A DNA stretch of 64,000 nt from Oxytricha trifallax (lineage: Eukaryota; Ciliophora; Spirotrichea; Sporadotrichida; Oxytrichidae), in the NCBI GenBank assembly GCA_000711775.1, contig ARYC01000193.1, positions 23,002-87,001 on the forward strand, read 5' to 3'. Position numbers and translations under genes: made by a program. Below, piece by piece: positions 1 to 11,124 of the stretch (position 1 is its first letter; each line of letters begins with the position of its first letter). A model generated the notes under the pieces. It did not search any database. It was not told the DNA's origin and saw nothing but the letters and a program-made list of their open reading frames with translations.

Positions 1-180
1 GATTTTGAATTAGCTTAGCACTTTCTTCATCAATTAAAAGTTACCTCATTATTTATATTTCTTAACAATTATTAATAAAATATAAATAATGCAAACCTGG
101 TTATATGAACAATTACTATTTTATTTAAATAATTTTGCGAGTCAATCTGATGGAAACATATATCTCTCTTGGAGCACTTT

Positions 181-3127
181 TCATTACAATAGTATGTGTT
201 TTTTTAAACATTAAGGGCACTCATACAATTAAATGTTAAAAATCAATCTTATGACAGCATCCACATTTAGATTCGCAGTTTTATCAATTTCAATCAATCT
301 ATTTTAATTATAGATCTGTAGTTTATTTTTATTCTTATATTTAAATTCTTGGTTTTATACTTTATTTAGAATCTTTCTTAGTAAGAGGTTACTCTTTTGT
401 AGAATTTTTAGAATCTTTCTATTATTCGCTTCATGACACTATTTTTTGCTACCTTAATTCTTCTATGATTTAGGACTAGTTATGCTATTGATGATTTTGG
501 CATCTTCTTGCTAAACAGGCATTATATATTTCTTTAATTAAGCGTATAAATATCCCTCTTTGTAGAACACATCCCAGTAGTCTCTAAGTGTGTTATTTGT
601 AATTTTGTAGAATATATTGTAGGCGTTTTGTTAATTTTCATTGAAAATGTTGTTTAAAAAGTAGATTAAGGGATGTTTTTCTTTGCTAAAAGCACCTTCA
701 TCATTTTATCGGTTATCTCTAAATCTAGCTTGAGGAGGGAAGTCGTTATCTTCTTCCTGATTTCAATGAACAATTACTTTAAAACATAAATAGATGATAG
801 TAATAATAATAAATCTTTTAAGTAATTATATATATAATAATTACTCTAAATGTTTATCGAATGATATCAAAAGTTTGATATTCTTCGACGAAATATTTAA
901 GGATTTTCTCCATAGATGAGCCTGGAAAATTCATAACTTTCGGCAACTACAAAGAAATTTTATTTGATAGAAAATTTACACATTTTTTAGAGAATTAAAT
1001 ATTAAACTATTCAATAAAATTTATGTCACTAAGCTCAGGATGGACTCAGCATAAGCGAATTTCATCATTTAAATAGTTTTTTAACCAATTAAATACATCT
1101 TTATTATCCATTTAACCAATTCAAAAGTTGACTTGGGGTTTAATCATCCATTTGGTGGTTGAATGGCTATATCCCTTAGCCCTAGACAAACTTGTAACTA
1201 TTAGAGATAAAAATAAGTTTGCTATAGAAAGTAATCTCATTTTATGCATTATAAAAGCCAAATAATTAGCAATCAGCTCTTTTATTAATTGTAAAACAAA
1301 TAACTTACCATAGATAGATAAGGCTATATTTCAAGTAAAGCAGCTTTATTCTATAAATAGCATATCGTATGATTTAGTCTATTTTATATATTTGAGAAAA
1401 AAACTTCCAACATTCTTTACTAGCCACTATAAAATCTTTCTTGGATATTAATGCATTTTTAAGCTGGTTGTTCAAGTAATATGTTCGCTATGGTACTTTA
1501 GATTTATTCAAATAATAATCATTTTTGTCCATAAGTAGCAACAATTTTGAAATCTCACAGGATTAGAATTGCTTGAAAGTATCTGATTAATACTTAAATC
1601 AGATCTTTTCTGTTCTTGTATATTACAAACCTTACTATATAGCCATAGCTTATGTAGTCTTTCATTTTGCTTAAATCGTAATGATTTGAGTGAATATAAA
1701 AATTTAAGATTAACATTTATTGATAATTATTTTGGATAAAGATGCTTTGAAAGTTGATCAGCTTTATTTCAATTTCTAACGTTTTGAGAAAATTTCTTAA
1801 AAGCAGCATCTCCGATCAATCGCTTCAAGTCTTCAAGGCTCTCAATTTCATCCATGCTCCTTTTAAGATCTATCAACGCTTCTAGAGCACTTTGCTGAAT
1901 CGTTATTTATAGATGAGAGCTAAAAGATGCTCAAGCTTGTCGAGCTTCTCGATTGACATCTATATCATCTTATGTAATATCTGTTACTTTGGCAGAGTTG
2001 ATATAGGAAAATATTTTGACTTCAATGCTCCCATACTCCGTGAACTCCTGCCTCTCATTTATAGATATTGCTTCTGTGATTCGATGTCGCATGCTATTTG
2101 AACTGAAGCATCGTTTCTGAATCTATTGTTGTATCCATACTTTCATCATGCCCAAGTATCAATATCCCATTTTACCACGATTGAATTTTCTCTAGAGTTG
2201 CTTGCAAGATACTCATTTTTACTTTAATTTAATCCATTTGGTTTATCATGTTTTTACAGTGAGTTTCTCATGGCCATTGCAGAAAATTATAATTGGAGCA
2301 GAGAGCCACAATTCTTGTATCTCTTTCTTTACTATGCCCATCTCTCTTCTTCACATTAGAAAATAAATATTTCCCCACCTTAATCTTGGCTTAGTTCATT
2401 TAAAAGTTCGTATTGGCTTTTGAACTTCAAAACTTTTGGTCGAATAGAGAATTGGGCTAGCACTCTTTGAATCCCTGAGTTACAGGTAGCGCTGAACATG
2501 TATGACTTACTTAATCCTAAATCCCACAGACCATACATTATTCCATCATGATTGAGAAAAGGATGCTTCCACGCAATCCGATCAAATTCATCTATGATTA
2601 GAATATCATAAGACCTTTAAGTTTTGTAAAAAATTTCAATAGTTTTTATTTGCAGCTTAATTCCGAGAAGTTGAAGAAATCTCTATTATTTTTGCAGTTT
2701 CAGGATTTAATCCGGAACTTTTATTGGAACCTTTTTGCCTATTTAATTTAATAACAAGTCAAAAGTCCCTAAACCCAAGTTTTATAAGATGCAGTAGGCA
2801 TTTAAATCTAAATGTTTTTCTGTTACTGGCTCAAAGTTATTGCAGCTATTGTTGATTGAAAGACTGAGTGCTTGTAGTCATGGTACGTTTCCTGCATTTA
2901 TTGTGAGCATCCTTAAAGCTCATCGATAGGAACTGAATTGCCAACGATTGAAGTTTTCAAAAATTCTTACCAAACTTCCTAACTTTTAAGCTCAATATCA
3001 GATAAGTTTTTTGTATTTAAGAACAAGATTGCAGCTAGCATAATAGGCTCATCCATGAAGTCTCATCCTAACTAAAGATTTACTCTAACTAATCAAGCTC
3101 AAAGTCTTTGACATATTAAAGTATCAT
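181..3127 (-). CDS. Decayed SF2 (DEAD-like) helicase gene
   Basis: Read with TAA/TAG as Gln, the minus strand shows open protein-like frames through nearly the whole interval, shifted several times and with a few in-frame TGAs. Helicase motifs appear in order: motif I MPTASYKT near 2790-2815, with Tyr where the P-loop Gly of (G/A)xxGxGKT is expected; motif II IIDEFDRIAW near 2580-2605; motif III MFSATC near 2490. The C-terminal frame (181 to about 715) is unbroken and ends with a CPQCLKKH cysteine pair before TGA. SF2 helicases use ATP to remodel nucleic acid; the substrate here is unknown. The start is the first ATG of the most upstream coherent frame. The altered P-loop and frame breaks suggest a pseudogene or uncorrected indels. 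Motifs I-III are seen; motifs IV-VI I could not place. Confidence 0.6.
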
Positions 3128-3646
3128 TAGCCGCTCCAATTGTAGATTCAGTCAAAATAGAAAAAAAAATCGAAATATGGAAAACTTTTAGAAATAAAGA
3201 AATATATAATTAACTTTCTTGAATAAATTAAAAAATATTTTAATAGTTAGTTATTTTATTTATTTAATTTATATATTTACTTTGGCTTGATTTTCAAAGA
3301 TTATAGTTATTTATTACTTAATCCCTATTAAGATAAATATATTATAAATTACTAGTATTTAAAAAAACTTCCTAATCATTTTTATTAAAATTAAGTGATC
3401 TTTTTACAATTACTAAATGTAATTTATGTCAGTTGTTAGAAATGAGTAATTTATAAAAAATCTTATATTATTAGTATCAAAATTTAAAAACTAGTAATAT
3501 TTTATGTCAATAATTGTAATTTATAAAATATTTAAAAATATTGAACAAATCTAATATGATAGTTGTAGAAAACTAATTTAATTTATATCATACATTCTCA
3601 ATTTTTTATTTTTAAATTTAATTTAAATATAATAATATAAATACTG

Positions 3647-3690
3647 CGACCAAGTAGTAAAATAAATAAGTTTTTTTCTACTTAGTCCCA
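3647..3690. repeat. Imperfect hairpin, ACCAAGTAGTAAA family
   Basis: GACCAAGTAGTAAA is followed after an AT spacer by CTACTTAGTCCC, making an imperfect hairpin. Closely similar sequence occurs in both arms of the palindrome at 23340-24033 (near 23490 and 23855). The surrounding 3130-3800 is AT-rich with no gene I can support. Confidence 0.5.
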
Positions 3691-3799
3691 AAATAAATAA
3701 ATAAATTAAATTATACAAACAATTATCTAATTAATAATTATAAAAATATTATCAACATCATTTAAATATATTTTTTTGTATTTTAAGAATATAACAATT

Positions 3800-5112
3800 C
3801 ATGATTTTTATAGTATTTTGACTGATTGATGCGCGAACGCTTAGAGAGCATTGACAAAAGTGTCCTCTTCTATGAAAATATACCTATGAACTCGCTTAGC
3901 GTTCTGGAGGGATCATGATTTACTTTTAAAATTGAAATCATAGCAATAAAGTCCTCTCTGTAAAGTTTATTGTTTTTTTTAATTGCTGGTATGAAGCCAT
4001 TATAGAGTAAACTTTCTTTGAATTTCACTATCAGCCCTGCTTCATTTTCATTGAAACCACTCTTTATAAGGAATTGTTGAAAGATGCTAATGCTCTCTAG
4101 TGAGGATATGGTTTTTAATGATGATAGTGAGTTCAGTTCTAACAATAAACCAACTAATCCCATGGTCATTGGCTAGTTGCTATCCTTAAGGTGTCTTTAC
4201 GATACCATAATGCCCAATTAAGCTTTCTCTGACTCTTCAAATATTTGAGCATCAACGCTGTATTTTAAATTGGGAAAAGAGTGTGAATGAGGGTCTGACC
4301 CTCTAATGATAACTCTTTTATGATAGAAGAAGCTGCCAGGTGGAACTTAAGGATTTGGGATTAGGTGTAATTTTTGAGTTCTTTTTCAATTAGCTGGATT
4401 TCTCTAGTCTTGAACAGTTCAATTATATGTTTTTGTTGATGGTAAAGCTAAGCCTCCAAATTATTATTGTAGAATTCATTATCTGAGATGAAAGACTTAT
4501 TTAAATTTTAGATTAACTGGAGCTGAATACCCTCATCAAGATCAGCAATTGCTGGATGGCGAAGTGCGATAGCTTAGAAACGTCAGCTTAAGATTAATTG
4601 GGTTATTGAGAGCTCTCGTTCTAGGATTTGTTTCTAGACTTCGAGTAATCTTTGTCAATCAGTGCTTACAATTCTAAAGTTGATCCTCTTTATTGGAGAT
4701 GTGATTATTCCTTAATCTTTAATCCTAGCAGAGCTCTTTTTAAAGATTATCTCTTCAATCGGATAAAATTGTTCACAAGCTCACAATCTAGTTCCCTTAG
4801 GGATACTCAGGTAGCATTGGATGATCTTGAATGTCCTTGTAAGTTATTTGAAAGTTATTGGTTATCACACCAAGAGCACTTTTAAATTCACCACATAGGT
4901 CCTTTTAGCCTGTGATTGATCATAAAACTTTTTGAACTCAGCGTAGGACTCTTTACTTCTCGTCGGATCATCCTTGAATTGAAATTTCTAGCTCTTTTAT
5001 TAAGATCTGCCGATGGTTTTTACTTTACAGAGTGAACAGATATGATTGATGATAGTTTAGACTTAAAGTGAGAATCATCACTATCGTTCATTGAACTTTA
5101 AGAGGCGCTCAT
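3800..5112 (-). CDS. Element A first ORF, unknown function, frameshifted
   Basis: From ATG at 5112 the minus strand reads a Ser/Asp/Lys-rich start (MSASQSSMNDSDDS), then shifts frame several times. A long clean stretch follows from about 4570 to 4170, containing HPAIADLDEGIQLQL and HHQQKHIIELF-type helical sequence, then another to about 3800 (SLESISIFQQFLIKSGF). TAA/TAG codons fall at plausible Gln positions. It occupies the slot of the zinc-finger/kinase gene in TBEs, but I see no Cys/His finger and no kinase motif, so a different accessory protein is likely. The 3' end is uncertain because AT-rich DNA stays open beyond it. Confidence 0.45.
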
Positions 5113-5491
5113 TTTGAATTTTTGAATGTGTAATTTTTAAACTTAATAAATTTTTAATTAAAATTGCTTAATTTGAATTTAAGCATCATCATCGAATGTG
5201 ATAATGTAAAGGGGAGAGGTCTATAAAAAAAATGACAACAAAAATTATTCCAAAAAAAACAAAAAATCCAGAAAAAAGTGTGATTAATCACAAAAAAACG
5301 ATAAAAATCACAGCAAAAAATTCATATTTAGGAGGGAAAAATCACAGAGGCCTCTTATTGTTTTAGAAAATTTATACTCATTACAATCTTTTCACATTCA
5401 CAATAATCATTAGGACTAAACTCGCTGTTTTTCTTATAATTAATGTGAGTAATATTATTTTATTTTTAATTGGCTATAAGGAATATCATTT

Positions 5492-6290
5492 ATGGAGACG
5501 ATATCTCAAAAAAGATCATTTCAGCAATTTCAGATGAGCGATAGCTAAGCTGACAACTGCATCTTGAAGATCTCTCCTCAATAGCTTAGCGTGAAGTTTA
5601 TGTCCAAAGTAGACATCTACTCTTCTCTAACTGAGATTCGTAATTAATTTGCCCCTTGCATATATAGTAGGATAATAAATGCCACCGAACTAAGGTATTA
5701 ACAGAGAGTACCTCAGACTAATTTTTAAGGAAAGTAAAAGACTTCTGAAAAGGGACTAGATCTAGATGGTGAAGGTCCTAAAGTACAATGAACTTTCGGT
5801 AAGACAGCTGTATTTGCAAGTGTGTGACGATTAGGAGCTGAGCATCTACCTGCCTGATATGTCAGAGAAGTCCAATTCTATAAATTGCCAATACCTCTTG
5901 AATTTTTTCAATACTAACCTGCCTCAGCATCTCTCACACATCTTCAACAAGTCAAGAGGAAGCAGGAATAGCGCGGATGTTAAGGATCCAAGAACGACTT
6001 TATTCTTATATCTGACGATTGGTACTCACAGCTAATCAGCCATCCCTTTGTCTCAAGTATCTTACCCTATATCTAACTCAATAAAAGTTAGAAAAATTTG
6101 GGAGGACTATGCAGCTCTTGAAAGCTTCAACTAAGCTAATGAAGGCCATGAAATCTAAGCAGCCGCCTCCAAAAGTTTTCTCTCTTAAGCGGTTCAGGGG
6201 AATAGAGCATGCCTCAGCTAGTAAAGGTATCAAGCCAAGTGATGGAGATCGCTTAATGGAATCTTACACCACGATGTTTGAATCTTAATC
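5492..6290 (+). CDS. 22-kDa-type TBE protein homologue, frameshifted
   Basis: Starts METISQKRSFQQFQ at the ATG 5492. After a frame change near 5770 it reads QLYLQVCDDQELSIYLPD, which parallels YLYDDAMNDPEVSQYLPT of the intact 22-kDa protein at 27298-27879. A further change gives SDDWYSQLISHPFVSS, parallel to SESWLSELQKHPYISN there. A basic tail (KLMKAMKSKQ...KRFRG) follows in yet another frame. The 22-kDa TBE protein has no established function. The layout, flanked by minus-strand ORFs, is that of TBEs. Probably non-functional as it stands. Confidence 0.55.
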
Positions 6291-6379
6291 TGATACTGGC
6301 ATGATGAACAAAAACGCTATTAAATTTACACATGAGTTTTTAATAGCATAATTTAAATTAACGTCACAAATTAAACCTT

Positions 6380-6950
6380 TTCAATTTTTTCTTGCATATT
6401 TCTCTAGTTATTCTATCATCTATGCTACTTCAAGACTCTTTTGGCATCAAATTTCTGGTCTTGTCCAACAATCTTCATCTTCATTCTATTGAACTAGTTC
6501 TTGAGAACTGAAAAATTTATCTCAATAGTGTTATATTGGGGAGTATGGTGAAGTAAAAATGAGAATGATGCCGAGCTCCTCAGTCAACACTTTGATCTTT
6601 TTGCTGTGATGATCTCTTAAATTGTCAAGAACGACAGCAAGTTTACTTGTGATGTTTTATTCATACAATCCTATGATAAAATCATAGAACTTTTCAATGT
6701 CAACTGATCAATCATAATTGTAGTATAGTTCCAAACCACTGTTAGGAGATACCCCTGCAACAACCGCTATGCTTTTCGTGAATTGTAGCTTGTCTTTCAC
6801 AATAATATTCAAATGGCGATTGCTGAAATCTTGCTTTAGATTAGTAGAGTAAGTGAACATCACCTCATCAACGAAAACTATTTTCCGTCCTTTTTTAAGA
6901 GCATTAATTCTTTTACATATCATTTAAATTCTTTGATTATGCATTTTTTG
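6380..6950 (-). CDS. Transposase, C-terminal half (DDE), element A
   Basis: The minus strand reads KKGRKIVFVDEVMFTYST (first catalytic Asp in VDE), then after one frame change LAVVLDNLRDHHSKKI (second Asp in LDN), then SPYSPIQ and, in a shifted frame, NTIEINFSVLKN (the Glu region of Tc1/mariner-type D,D,E transposases). These enzymes cut and join transposon ends. The N-terminal half is not adjacent; it lies at 7640-8800 beyond an AT-rich insertion. At least two single-base shifts make this copy inactive unless corrected. Confidence 0.65.
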
Positions 6951-7639
6951 CATATAATATTAATTTTTGTATGAATCACCAAGTTTTAAAAAGTTGTGAT
7001 GCATTACCAACTTTTTTTTAAACTTGGTGATGCATCCATTAAATATTTAAATATAAAATTATACAATATATACTAAATTTGTCATCTTCACATATATAAT
7101 TTATTATGTCTTCACTATTTTCATATTATTGAGATACTAAGAAAGCTCTTAAAAAATTAATAAATAGAGAGTTTGAACTATTAAATTTTAATTAATCTAA
7201 TAAAACTCATCCTTTTTAAACTTAAGATTAACTGTATATATAGAATTAGCGATAATAAATATGTGATGAAACTATGATCTATTTAAGTTATATAATATTT
7301 AGTTTGTGGATAATATAATACCTAAACTACAAATTCATGAAACTACATTATTCATAGTAAGAAAGATAAAAATCTATATAGAATTATTAAAGTTTAAATA
7401 AGAAAGTTTTTTATTCCTTAATCAAGAAATATTAATTTAGTAGTTATACAAATGTAATTTACTCGAACACTCATAAGTATTAGAGAATTTTAATTATTAT
7501 TTTTATTATAAGTCTGATTAAATTATTAAAATAATATTCATAATTCTTTGTTATAATCTATTTGATAAATAAATAGTTATATAAATACTCAGCCTTAGTT
7601 ATATTGATAATATTTATAAATAAACAAAAATTGAAATGG
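6951..7639. other. AT-rich DNA splitting the element A transposase
   Basis: No coherent coding sequence is visible between the two transposase halves. A hairpin sits at its left side: CACCAAGTTTTAAAAAGTTG (6977-6996) pairs with CCAAC...AAACTTGGTG (7007-7029), each followed by GATGCAT. The stretch could be an internal eliminated sequence, a small insertion or decayed transposon sequence. Confidence 0.5.
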
Positions 7640-8800
7640 AATTTTGTATGAATATGATAAGAATGACTATTATGCGCATTTAAGAATTTTAACTGAAATT
7701 CAAATGAGTGATTGGTTATCTAGGATTTCATCTCTAAAAACAGCCCATGTGTCTTAAGTTTCTAAACTGGACTTATATACTTTCCCACACTTATAAACTT
7801 TCGCTTTATTCCTTTTTCTTTATACATTCTATCAAGTTTGGAGGGATAAATTCATATCTCTGGGAACCTTCTGTGGAACATCACGCATCTCTCTGCAAGA
7901 GTCATTCCTGCCTGACTTTGTAGCGTGTTTTAGTTCGTTAGGAATTGAATATTGCATTTTGATAGCTCATATTAGTTTCAGATTTGTATAAATACATAGG
8001 CTTACAAACTTTAGAATCTACAGATCTTTTGAATCAGAGAGCAAGGAATGCTAGTAAGTTCATGAATTAATTTGAAGCAAAAGTAGACTGGTGAGTTTTG
8101 AGTTGGATTCAAGCATTTAAATCTGAGATACAGTATTAAGTCATGCAAGTTGTTCAATGCATCTGGTTGATTCAGCATTAGAAGACTTCTGATAAAGTTG
8201 ATTACGTGGGTTAGTATTTTGGATTCAAATTTAATAGTGATATTATTGTGTTATTAAAAGTCTTTGTGTTGTTTTATCATTTAGTGGGTAAGCATAAGTT
8301 TCTTGTATAATTTGCAAAAAGTTGTTTTTATGAGAATTCTCTAAAAAACTAATGAGTTTCATTGATTTATTCTGGTATATTTTCTTCATAAGTCATTCAA
8401 GAAGAATGCTTTAAGTTGAGCAGGTATTCATTTATTGGGATTGTAATATAAGCTCATCTATACTCAACTTGTTGTCTAATTGTTGTTGATATTCATCAGT
8501 AGTTTACATTTGAAGCATTTTAATAAGAAGTTTTTTTTGAATTCTCTATACTAATTTTCCTTGATCTCCTCGATGTCCTCAGTTTCCACTAATCAGAAAC
8601 GCTCATGGTGATTTTCATTGTTTAGCAATTTTGGGATTCAGATCTCGAATCATAAATACTATAGTCTGCTGTAAAGCAATGACTCCACCCAATAATATCA
8701 GACATCTTCTTCTTGTGAATTCTAATTTCGGTGCTCTAACTTAAGGAAGATAGCCTCATGCTAAATATAACTTGCTAAATTTCACAATCGTGTGCATTAA
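7640..8800 (-). CDS. Transposase, N-terminal half, element A
   Basis: The best block, about 7680-8000, reads GMTLAERCVMFHRRFPEI then PSKLDRMYKEKGIKRKF. This aligns with CKMFHRQYP...PSKLYQIYKRRGIKYK in element D and ASMFHRQFPEF in the 25155-29230 element, so it is the DNA-binding/N-terminal part of the same transposase. Upstream, frames giving KCFKCKLLMN (about 8530) and RMSDIIGWSHCFTADYS (about 8700) may be the true N-terminus. Several TGAs and shifts occur. Together with 6380-6950 it would make one transposase gene broken by roughly 0.7 kb. Confidence 0.55.
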
Positions 8801-9599
8801 GTCCTAAACTAATGAATACCAATGGATACAAGAGAGTAAGTATGGTTCCAAAATGAAGAAAGATAGCAATTGCTAATTATAAATAAAAGTATGACTAGAT
8901 TTGCTTTCTCTGAGTAAAGGAATAAGCCATTTGAGCTTTAGTAAGTAACGAAAAAGATACAAGACAAATTAAAATGGCATGAGAAGATGGTTGACTCATA
9001 CAACCGACTTCATTGTCTATCATGAGGGAGAGTATCTTGATTGACTTTAATGGATCTATAATAATAAATAAAACATAAATTTAAGTGTAAATGCATGGGT
9101 GAGAGAATGATTTAATATTAAAATGCTGATTATTATTTCTAATTCTTGTATTCATAAAAATTTTGAGTAAATCTCAAATCATCTTAGGTTTGTAATATAA
9201 AAAACATCGTCAAATTTGTTTCAATTAGTTTCAAATAACAAAAAGAACTGATATTACCTTGGATTCCAGAACTCTCTAATCAACTTACTATTATTGATTC
9301 AATTTAATAGCATAAACTTATAGTTGATATGATTTTGAACTATAACCTACAATTTTGTTGTGAAAATTATTTCGCATTTCTTTTTCTTATAGTTCTCTAA
9401 CATTTTTAATGTATTTGTTTATTACTGACGATTTGATATAATCATTATCATCTCTATAAAATAGCCTTTTTCCATTTTAAAGTTTTAACTGAAGTTTAAA
9501 AGTTAAACGAAAGATTGAAGAGAGAATCAAAGTATCTTATTTTTAAACTGGCTGTGTTCTTAAATTTTAGCTTGATTATTTTCGATGTATCTAGTCATA
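8801..9599. other. No supported gene
   Basis: AT-rich sequence between element A and the Q-rich minus-strand frame. Short open frames exist but none has convincing composition or a recognisable motif. Confidence 0.4.
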
Positions 9600-10330
9600 A
9601 TTTTTGCTCATGTAAATATATTATCTTAACAACCACTAGATTTCTAAAAATGCTTGATTTAAGCACAGTCTATGGGTTTATTGAAATTTTCTTGACATCT
9701 ATAACGAGATCCCTTTTGGCTTCTACTGTCCCTATCTCGATTTTCTTTTCGACTATCATGTTTATCATGCTACTACTATTTGAACTGAGGATTATCTGAA
9801 TTTATCTGTTCTTATAAATGCATTAATTGCCTCTTCCCTTTTGATAACTTTGTTGTTGATTTCTACTTGAATCTTAGTTTGAAGACTACTACCTCAATGA
9901 TTAATACACTTTGAAGCTTTATTTCTATTATAATGAATTCTATTTTTCGTTTGAGTTTTACTATAATTTTTTTGCATCTAATCCCTTCCTCTGTTACTCC
10001 CATTTTATCTTTGATTATTACTGCAAATGTTAGTATGGCTTAGTCTGTTATCGTTCTTGACTCACTTCTTTAAAGTCTGGTGAATGTACATGCTAAAATT
10101 TATGATTCCAAATTTTATTGTTGATGTAACTGAGCAACATCCCAATGAAAGTACTTTTGTATTTGTTTCTGAATCTAATGCTTCGGATATTCAAGTTAAG
10201 TATTGCTTCTATTATTGTTGAAATGGTGGGTGTGGTGGACTTGGAAGCTGATTAAAATACAGATGTGGATGAACTCCTGGTGTTTATTTGAGATTATGCT
10301 ATGTTTTGGATGTGGAATGCCATAATTGGT
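9600..10330 (-). CDS. Gln-rich hydrophilic protein, candidate
   Basis: Two minus-strand frames stay open for more than 150 codons. The more protein-like path passes PSPPHPPFQQQQKQYL (about 10240), SSNQDSSRNQQQSYQKG (about 9870) and, after a frame change, DKHDSRKENRDRDSRSQKG (about 9740), ending near 9617 at TGA. Runs of TAA/TAG fall exactly in the Gln-rich parts, as usual for ciliate low-complexity proteins. No domain is recognised. Frame assignment is ambiguous because both frames lack TGA. Confidence 0.4.
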
Positions 10331-10440
10331 TGAAGGTTAGTGCTATTAATACTGATATTCTGGTTTTAGAAGTACTAATTGTACAGTATATGGCTGAGAT
10401 TAATGTTATTGATAAGCTTGATTGATTCCTCACTTTTGAT

Positions 10441-11124
10441 GTGATTTTTATTAATTAATATAATAAAAATATATAATTTCTAGCAAGTTCATAAATTAAA
10501 GACAATAATATAAATAGTAATTGTTTATAATAATTCATAAGCTAATTAAACTTTATAAATATATTCTATCAAATGAAATGATTTTTTTAAAAATACCTTA
10601 CTATCTTTTTTTTTTAAGTTATTAATTATAAATTACTATCATTTGTACTTGTTTAAAAATATTTATAAGAAAATATCATTATCCCTGATAAATAACCTAT
10701 ATTTATAGTTCTTTTAAAATATTATTTTTTGTATTTTGCTCATAGTCACTCTGGAATAGTCTCTCTTACTTCTTCAATTACTCCTTAAAATTTTTACAAT
10801 TTTTTCCCCCAAAATCATAGCGATCATTTTACTTTCTTTCCGTGATAGCTATTTTTTTGCTAACAAGCTGACATTTTAATAACTATAGTCCAAAATCAAA
10901 AACTTGATAAATTTCTAATTTATAATTTCAATCAACGCTACCCCAGTTACCCCAATATTCTTTCAATTAAAGAAAAGTTTAAAATTAAAACTATCAAAAA
11001 GTAAATTGTAAGTAGCTTCTTAAAAGACTTATATAAAAATCTTAAGGAAATTAAGGCCAGTGTAGCATTGAAAGTCTTGTATTTAAATCTGTTATAAAAT
11101 TCATGTCTAATTAAGAATTCATTT
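10441..11124. other. AT-rich spacer without a supported gene
   Basis: Poly-A/T rich DNA with no coherent frame. It follows the 3' ends of the two minus-strand genes around it only loosely, so it may be intergenic or eliminated sequence. Confidence 0.4.

Larger units (their letters stand above)
3800..8800. mobile_element. Element A: TBE-like transposon, ends not identified
   Basis: Three coding regions lie in the TBE order: a minus-strand ORF (3800-5112), a plus-strand 22-kDa-like ORF (5492-6290) and a minus-strand transposase (6380-6950 plus 7640-8800). Transposase motifs match those of element D and the C4A4-ended TBEs: MFHRRFP...PSKL...YKEKGIK, then VFVDEVMFT, then VVLDNL. I found neither C4A4 tips nor the element D inverted repeat, so the ends are guesses from gene extent. 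About 0.7 kb of AT-rich DNA splits the transposase. Confidence 0.55.

Noticed and set aside
9515-9799. Hydrophobic plus-strand frame that looks like a membrane protein
   Set aside because: Opposite strand is Gln/Asp/Arg-rich under the ciliate code; antisense of such sequence is hydrophobic by composition.
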